Of a stretch of DNA of 64,000 nt, positions 56,786 through 64,000 are shown in pieces. Numbering within the stretch: position 1 is the stretch's first letter; each line of letters begins with the position of its first letter. This stretch comes from Pelodera strongyloides (taxonomy: Eukaryota > Nematoda > Chromadorea > Rhabditida > Rhabditidae): NCBI GenBank assembly GCA_036852015.1, contig JAANDG010000515.1, forward strand, positions 1 to 64,000. Direction: 5' to 3'. Both the position numbers and the translations under genes were made by a program. The notes under the pieces were generated by a model. That model saw nothing but the letters and a program-made list of their open reading frames with translations. It searched no databases and was not told the DNA's origin.

Positions 56786-57144
56786 AGCGTTCTCTCCTCC
56801 CATATCAGTCTGTACCCATCCGGGACAGAATGAGACCACCATTATTCCTTCGGGAGCCAAGTCGATCGCGAGCGTCTTTGACATTTGATTAAAAGCGGAC
56901 TGGAATATATATACATCAATTTATGTCTTATGTCTTTTTGTTCACTACGGCATGCTACCCGCAGATCAGTGGAAAAATTAGTAGCGGGTCAGACTTCCCG
57001 GTCGTCAAAAATAAGTCCTTTAACATCTTTTGAAGACACGGCGATGTTGTCCCTTTTCTCTGACTGGCAGTAATATATGGATTTTTCGCCGTTTCGCCAG
57101 AGCAACGCCAGACAGCAGCCGAGTTTCCTCACTGGTGGATGCGT

Positions 57145-57176
57145 TTAGGCTTAGGCTTAGGCTTAGGCTTAGGCCT
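57145..57176 (+). repeat. Interstitial telomeric repeat (TTAGGC)5
   Basis: Five TTAGGC copies starting 4 bp inside intron 5 of the dehydrogenase (minus-strand donor GTGAGGCCTAAGCCTAAGCC). Confidence 0.95.
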
Positions 57177-58586
57177 CACCTTACTAATCCTATAAGCCAG
57201 AATCTTCTTCTCGTGGATGTAGCTGCCCGTGTTGTTCTCGGTGATCGAACCCAGTCCACTGTTAATATTCACAACTGAAGCCTTCTCAGCGCTCATTGTT
57301 GAAGCGTTGGCGCTTTTTCTCAGAAGCGGGAGCAAGAACTAGAAAAGGTGTTCATTTTAACACCAGCTAAAGCTAGACCGGTTAGGTCACAAAAGCCTGA
57401 TCATCTCTCTCTCTCTCCCTCTCTCTCGCTTTTCTCTCTCTGTCTCTCTCTCTCGGCTTTCCTCTCTGTCTTTTCAAGCTCCTGGCTATCTTCTCTTTGG
57501 GAATCCAACGTCTCTAAACTCAGAGGTGTACTAGTTTTTGAGGGCTCTGGTAGACATAAATTAATTAACATACCTGCGTTACCACCAGCGGTGACGTCGC
57601 ATTCACATCCAGAATATTATTGATCAGCTGGCGGTTGGGGGCATCGTCGTACTGAAAATCACTGTCTCGGGCTTTCAATGACTATACGTACGTGTCCTAC
57701 GCCGGTCACAACCTTTAGTGAGGGGCAAAATGGGGTAACTTGCAACAACACGCCGGGAGCCCTCCCTGGCCTCCCCAGGGAGCTAAAGAGTGCGTAGAGA
57801 GTGCGAGAGCAGAAAGATTCAGAGCGCTCATTAGCCTAGGGAGGGCTTCCTGTGTGTTGGTGAATACGGCCTCTGATAACGGAAATAATAAAATAACCTC
57901 AGGCATAAATCGTAGACACCCTACCGCATAATTTGCTCCGATTCCCGCGTTGTTGATCAGCATGTTCAGGCCTTCGTCACCGACAACTTTTGCAACCTGA
58001 ACTTAATGTGTTTAAACTTGGGTAACGAACTTGACGGAAAACTAATAACTATGCACTTGGTCAATTCACCAGATGGTAATTAAAATTTCCCACCAATTCC
58101 ACAGCTTTTTGAATTTATTCGTCATTTTGCACGTCCATTTGGACAACGTGAAGTCGAGGGTCATGGATGGCATTCAACTCCTAAAAGAAAATAATACTCT
58201 TTAAAGCGGTATGACACGTGGTTTTGAAAACTACCATGTATTCAACGACACTGGTTGGTGATTACGATACCGAACTTTACATATACCATATGGAGAAGCC
58301 GTTATACAACATACTTTCTAAACACAGGTTGTATAAGTGTCTTCCTCTGGCATAAGCACAAAAGGGCTTATGACGGCTAACGCTAACGGTTAACGGCTTA
58401 TGACGGATAACGCTAACGGCTTATGACAGCTAACGCGGTGGCAAGAAATCTCACCTCTGACTTAGCCGGGTTCCTAGTTGTTGCAAAAACATGCTTCACT
58501 TCTGGATACTTCAAAAACTCGCGAACGAAACCAAGGCCAATACCACGGTTTGCACCAGTAATGAACACAGACGCGGGCACCTTCAT

Positions 58587-59295
58587 CTAAAAGATATATA
58601 TAGTGGAAAAATAGAAAGTACCGTACGAAAAAGTGCTACAGAAAACAAAACAAAAAAGTAGAAAGTGAAAAGTTTCCTACGGTACTTTCTTACCTCATAA
58701 AAAGTGAGAAACTACGGTAGGACAAGGCAAATTGTAGGAGGTAAAGTGAGAGTACAGACGGAAAGATGTACTGTACTAGAAAAGAATACCGTAGTAAATG
58801 AGAACATACTGTAATAATAAAATAATAAAATCTCAAGAATCTCTCATCGAGTATACGATTTCATAACTGGAGAAAAACTACAAAAAAAAGACCCTACTGT
58901 TTATTCTGCTCATGAGATAAAAAAAGATACTGTACAATTTTTTTAAATAACAAATTCATGTGGTCGCTTTGATGTTTCATACTACTGTACAGAAACAACA
59001 TGTCGGAAAATCATAAAAAATACGACTCCTCAAGGTTAGCTGACATATGATGCAAAAAGCTTACAAAAAAACTTACATAATGAATTCATATATGCGTAAT
59101 TTAAAAATAGGAGTAAGAAATGAACTCTCTTCCTCGCAACAAAAATGGGTAACATAATAAATTATTCAAACATTGGGAACAACAACTACCCTGGGAGCAT
59201 GCTATGGGGTGGTTACCTACCCTGGGAGGCACATTCTGGGAACAGTATCTACCCAAGGGTAAGCCTCACACTCTCGGGTAACTCTCTAATTACTC
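58587..59295. other. Intergenic gap between the dehydrogenases
   Basis: AT-rich with CTGTA/TACGGTA words and no coding signal. It holds the promoter or intercistronic region of the downstream copy and the 3' UTR of the intact copy. Confidence 0.5.
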
Positions 59296-60498
59296 CTAAT
59301 ATGGGATTGGGTTTCCTCCTCTGCGCATGTACGCGCCAGTGTGGTCCTTATTCAGTCCGCAGATCGTCTTTACAAGATCTCTTGCAGATTCCTCCACCTA
59401 AAAGAACAAGGATTATTAAAGCGGTGTGACACATGGTTTTTAAAGCATACACATGTAAACGATGTGTCATTTTGTGCACTTCCGGCTTCCGGCACATGAA
59501 TTACATGATGCAGTATAGCACCCGGTTCTTTAGTCTAATTATATTTAGTTGCATACAAAGGGGTTGACCAAAGAAGGTTGAAAAACCGGATTTATACCGC
59601 TTTAAATGATTTCTTACCGAAGTGTAGGCGTTCTCTCCTCCCATGTCGGTACGCACCCATCCCGGGCAGAAGGACACAGTGAGAATTCCCTCGGGAGCCA
59701 AATCAAACGACAAAGTCTTCATCATTTGGTTGAGTGCGGCCTGTATAAGATGAGTATTAAAACCAAAAGATCAAGAAATATCCTAAATATGGCGCGTGCT
59801 CCAGAAAGGACGGAGAAACTAAATCTATGGTGCGCAGTTGCGCACACAGTCTACACCATTTCTTCTACCTATACAAAAGGGGGTCAGTTTCCTAAAAAAA
59901 CCGCGAAAGAGATGTTTGGCTCGGAGTTGTTCGTATCTTATGCTTAAACTCTCACTTCATATTACACTAGCGTGCGTTGAGAGTTATGGTGAACTGAGCT
60001 AACAAACTTCACCTGCGTTTCTTTTACCAATACTGGAAAAAGCTGTTTGGGCCGGGTTGGCTCCCACTCCCACTATCTATGTACAATCGGACACATATCG
60101 GGATTTCGACTTTCCTGTGTTACTAACCAAGTCACCGTCAACAAAATTTACCTTGCTCATTCTATAAGCAATCGCGTTATTTCTTCCGCTTCCGCTAGTA
60201 TTATCTCCGATCGATGCCATTCCACTGCTGATATTCACGATACCGGCGGTGTGAACGCCCCAGTTGTTAGGATCCGCCGACTTGCGGAGCAGTGGTAGGA
60301 AGGTCTAAACACTTCTATACAATACACTGTAGGCAACATGTACTGTAGGATACAACGATGTAAAGTTCCCAAAAACAATTGGATGGGCCCTTTCACACAC
60401 GACATCCCTATGCATATACATAAGTATGTACAATATTTTACAGCATTAGTAAAGGAGGCTTAAGAGAGAGATAGACCAGAACAGAGATAGAACACGAA

Positions 60499-60531
<33 letters not shown>

Positions 60532-61697
60532 GAGGGAGACAGACAGAGAAAGATACACAGACGGAGAGTAAAGAGTATAGTATAGAGAAAGACCCAACCT
60601 GAGAAATAATCAGCGGAGACGTGGTGTTGGCGTCAAAAATATTATTCAGAGCCGAGCGATTAGGGGCGTCGTTCACCTAAATATCAATAATTATTCTTAT
60701 ATTCACCATTTACATTACTAACACTCATGAACCTATGCACCCTCACCGCAAAAACAGGGTCCGCCACAGCGGGGCAGCGCACACCTCTAGGGTACGTGGG
60801 GGTGTGCCATACATGCGCGAAAGGGTGTTCAACTCCAGTTGGCGCACTTGCGGCGCACCCTTGGCGTTGAAACACATGTACGCCATCTGGCCTGTGCGCA
60901 CAAGCCGCGCACACTGGAGAGCCCCACTATGGCGGTCAACCTTCTTTGCATTGCGACGGCGTGGAGCATCGCCATGTGTGCCACTAGCAAATATGAGTCC
61001 ACGAGTAAATATGTTATATTATCACTAGATTATAAACCCACCGGATAATTCGTCCAAATTCCTGCGTTATTGACAAGAAGGTTGAGGCCATTGTCGCCTA
61101 GTTGCTTGGAGACCTAAAAGCAACATGCACATTTTTTTTCATAAGAAGAATAAAGGAAGATTCAGATGAGGAGAGTTGCCTCAAGTATTTAGGGCAAGAA
61201 CGCCCCGCCAAGCTTTCAGAGGGTGTCACGGCTAGATGTAAACTTCGCTTGCGTACTTTAGAGGACGATGAGCGAGCTAGGAAATGGGGCACAAGTCCTT
61301 CACTGGATAATAAGAAGATAACAACGAACCTGAGTGAAAGCTTGCTGAATAGTCTCATCCTTTTTCACGTCCAACTTCACTACATGAAGACGTTTATCGC
61401 CGATGGCGTTTAGCTCCTGAAGACTCCAAACTACATTCTCGCGGCGGAATCTTTGTGCGCCATTGGTGCGCGAGAAGGTATGGAGGTACCAAGTGTGCCA
61501 AAAGCCGACTTCGTCGCAGCCGCAGCACACAAACACACACATCAACACGTATGCAAATCACTCACCGTCGCTTGATCCGGATTTCTTGCCGTCGCGAAAA
61601 GAAGCTTAATCTCAGAGAGCTTGAGGAACTCCTTCACCAAACCAAGTCCGATACCGCGGTTAGCGCCGGTAACAAGTACGGTAGACGGAGGTGCCAT
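59296..61697 (-). CDS. Short-chain dehydrogenase/reductase (sniffer/carbonyl-reductase type)
   Basis: Seven exons: 61697-61566, 61416-61330, 61113-61042, 60676-60599, 60304-60152, 59740-59618 and 59397-59296; all in phase 0, 248 aa. TGANRGIG at 10-17 binds NAD(P)H, NNAG lies at 88-91, the catalytic Ser in NISSG is at 149-150, Tyr170 and Lys174 (YRMSK) form the active site, and [20 protein letters not shown] closes the cofactor site. The Arg after the Gly-Ala-Asn loop suggests NADP preference. The length and ending HTGAYMRRGGNPIPY fit the nematode C-factor/sniffer-like SDR group. Substrate unknown. TTTCAG lies one base before the ATG. Introns carry GC-rich islands, a family C MITE and a (GA)n tract. 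Confidence 0.95.
59416..59605. mobile_element. MITE, family C
   Basis: TTAAAGCGGTGTGACACATGG at the left, CGGATTTATACCGCTTTAA at the right, 190 bp, in dehydrogenase intron 6. Confidence 0.75.
60760..60990. repeat. GC-rich GCGCAC island
   Basis: Repeated GCGCAC / GTGCGC words (CTTGCGGCGCACCCTTGGCG and others) in dehydrogenase intron 3. Confidence 0.6.
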
Positions 61698-62155
61698 TCT
61701 GAAATTAATTATGATTTTATAGAATGGTCTTTCTGGTGTATGCGTCACGCAAAAATCATAATATGCACTGAAATTGGATACAACAATATCATCTGCGATA
61801 TATGGTAGGCAACACACATAAAATACAGAGGAAGGATACTTACATTACAGTAGTGAAATTGGAAAATTGCATATCAATAGGTTTATACAGATCAAGAAAA
61901 GCAGTCACTTAGAGATCACAAAAGAATAATATTCTGTATATCTAAACCCTGCTTCTCCAGAAAAAAAATGCCCGTTTCACAAAAGAACTGATAAGCTATC
62001 ATAAACAATATTCATGTTTTGAAGGAGTTATCAACTAAAAGAAAGAGCAAGGCAAAAATGTCAACAAGTACATACTCTCGAAAATCAACAAATATAATAG
62101 TCGTCATGGGGGACCAAATAATGCAAGTTTTAAATTCTCTAAGTCCGAGCAAACT

Positions 62156-62318
62156 TTAAAGCGAACTACCGGCCGGTTTTTGAAACACATCGAGTAGACC
62201 AGCATTCTTATGCAGCTTATGCAAATGAACATAAATTACAATAAAAATCGAGCAAATTAGCATACATACGTAACAATTCAGTTGCCCACGATGCGTTCCA
62301 AAAAACCGGCCGCTTTAA
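62156..62318. mobile_element. MITE, family A
   Basis: TTAAAGCGAACTACCGGCCG at the left; the right end has lost the central bases, reading AAACCGGCCGCTTTAA. Confidence 0.85.
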
Positions 62319-63241
62319 ACGGTTTGTAAATGTATGGTGTGTTTGTGTTGGTCAAAAATAAATTTCTCCAATTTCTGCTCTCTCTTATCTCCACACAATT
62401 CGTTTCTTTTTCCAATGTTTAGTCAGCAAAAAAAACGCACGCCCAACTATCACAAACTACAACAACACATAATATAAACTAGAAGAAACTTAAACTATAC
62501 TAACAATAAGTTCAGCAGAAACAAGCTCCTCGTTCGAAAACAAGCAAGGTGTCTCAAAGGCTAGAAACTCCACGTACTACTGCTAGAACAATTATTATAA
62601 CCCTAAGAGTTAGGCTAGAAACTAGAAACTCCAGACACTATACAACAAGAAACTATACTAGTGGTAAGCATGACGATGCTTATAATATATTGAAATCAAC
62701 TTGTACATATTCCCCCGGTAAGGGGATCAGAGAACCTATCAACCAATCGATAAACGGCACCTAACCTATGGGTTACGGTAGGAGCTACATAAAGTCTTCA
62801 TTAAAGCATCTAACACGTTTTGCTTACAATTACCGTACTTTCCTTAAAAACTGACTAAATCACAAAAGTGAACAACCTCAACCCAACTCTACAGCTAAAA
62901 TAAAAACCAGTGATCATCGAATATAATTGAAAGAAACAACAATAATTAAAAACAGATAATAATCATAGTGAATCATCTTGTGCAAATCTGCAAATAAACA
63001 AAGAAAATAAAACACACTTTATTTATCATCTTTTTACAAAGCCGAAAAAAAAGAGAAACACACAATTTTAGACTGTAAGCCTGATCCTTTTCAAGTTAGT
63101 ATACAACACGTAAATACAATCCTATTTACTAATAAAATATGGGCCTCACCAAAACCTAAACCTCTTTATGTACAAATATTTTTAAGTTTACAAAACTAAA
63201 GGTTCAAAGTTTCAAAGTCCACCGGTAAGTAAAGTGCAGCG

Positions 63242-63403
63242 TTAAAGCGAAATGCTAGCCCCTTTGGAAAATTTGCATATGATAAGCAAATCCTATGTAT
63301 CCTATGCTAATTTTGTACGATCGTCCACGGCAATCGTACAAAATTAGCATAGGATTTGCTTATCATATGCAAATTTTCTAAAGAGGCTAGCATTTCGCTT
63401 TAA
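63242..63403. mobile_element. Near-perfect hairpin MITE
   Basis: 162 bp forming a hairpin with arms of about 75 bp (TTAAAGCGAAATGCTAGCC ... CATATGATAAGCAAATCC) and a loop of about 10 nt. The left arm carries an extra duplicated TATCCTATG. The ends share TTAAAGCGAAAT with family A but the body differs. Confidence 0.88.
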
Positions 63404-63573
63404 ACCGCAGCGCTCGCGTTCGAAAAACTACATAAGGGCATGGCCTTGAACACCGAAATATCAAATAAATCTTCTGTTAAATATGAAAATGACCTGGCTT
63501 ACTATTTCCTAAAGGTGTGCTAAGTGGCAGGTAATACTGTACTACTGAGCTAGTGCCAGTCTCATAAAAAATT

Positions 63574-63702
63574 CAGAGGCCATATTCACCACTCAAATCC
63601 CCATGGGGAATTCCCCGTCTTTTTCTCTGCGTGTCTCACATTAGAGTGCTGTTTTCTGTCCACAGGGAATATTTCCCCAAGGGAGTGGTGAATATGGCCT
63701 CA
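63574..63702. mobile_element. MITE, family E, copy 2
   Basis: Inverted ends AGAGGCCATATTCACCACTC and GAGTGGTGAATATGGCCTCA, with further inner pairing of CCCATGGGGAA and TTCCCC. Confidence 0.75.
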
Positions 63703-64000
63703 GGACAACTCGACTAGAGCGCGTTACACGGGGGAGAAAGTTGTTTTATTTCAGTACAAACCCGGTAGCATCTTTGGATTACCAACATTTACTAAACATG
63801 CTTCTATACAAGGCAATGGACTATCATGCTAGACTATTGTACAACTGCACTTCCTTGCAATTGCCAGCACAGAATGGCGCCCAGCTTGACAAACCACGTG
63901 TCATACCCCTTTAATAAAACGGCAATGGACTATCATGATAGGCTCTCTTTCCGCACTCCCACATGGCATCGACCAGGCGGAAGAACCCTGTATCGCGTGG

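Larger units (their letters stand above)
55688..58586 (-). pseudogene. Short-chain dehydrogenase/reductase paralogue with in-frame stop
   Basis: Seven exons matching the neighbour exon for exon: 58586-58455, 58180-58094, 57996-57925, 57651-57574, 57338-57180, 56899-56777 and 55789-55688. The classical SDR features are present: cofactor loop TGANRGIG, NNAG, NINSG with the catalytic Ser, YRISK (Tyr-x3-Lys), [20 protein letters not shown], and the end HTGGYF...IPYPY. Codon 66 (58117-58115) is TAA where the paralogue has a Thr codon; all other exons are open and splice sites are intact. It is either a recent pseudogene, an allele-specific nonsense change or a sequence error. CTTTTAG abuts the ATG as a trans-splice site. 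Introns 5 and 6 contain telomeric-type repeats at their donors. Confidence 0.85.
61698..64000. other. 2.3-kb non-coding end of window
   Basis: Upstream of the intact dehydrogenase. It holds a family A MITE (62156-62318), a hairpin MITE (63242-63403), a family E MITE (63574-63702) and a family C right end (about 63891-63914). The rest is AT-rich with no supported gene. Confidence 0.55.

Overview
The window looks like nematode genomic DNA, AT-rich and full of repeats. The signs are several interstitial arrays of the nematode telomere hexamer TTAGGC, short introns ending in TTTCAG, splice acceptors that abut start codons as expected for spliced-leader trans-splicing, and gene models that match nematode families. 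The species cannot be named from the sequence.

Layout: 1-4170 is a tandem array with a 129-bp unit and a higher-order structure. 4406-5895 is a Merlin-type DNA transposon with a perfect 9-bp target duplication. On the + strand follow a Pur-alpha-like gene (6233-9056, 6 exons) and, close behind it, a Tip60/MYS-1-type MYST acetyltransferase gene (9467-15367, 13 exons), probably in one operon. About 7 kb of repeat-filled DNA precedes an SLC22 organic cation transporter gene (22379-30480, 17 exons). After another 6 kb of non-coding DNA comes a small unrecognised gene (36914-39057, 4 exons).

From about 40.4 kb all genes are on the minus strand: a PEBP-family gene (43465-40495, 7 exons), a large many-exon type I membrane protein that resembles the tectonic family but has a long charged tail (54829 to about 45550), and two tandem short-chain dehydrogenase genes with matching exon structure (58586-55688, which has an in-frame stop, and 61697-59296, intact).

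Intergenic DNA and introns hold many short inverted-repeat elements (MITEs). At least two families share TTAAAGCG ends, one family has 3-bp TAA/TTA duplications, and one has 8-bp duplications. There are also GC-rich islands built on a GCGCAC motif, minisatellites, microsatellites and interstitial telomeric repeats. Splice phases were checked by hand for every exon listed; exon edges are predictions without transcript evidence. I did not find an obviously new multi-gene system. The most unusual items are the higher-order 129-bp array, the satellite that contains a splice donor in the dehydrogenase gene, and the charged tail on the tectonic-like protein.
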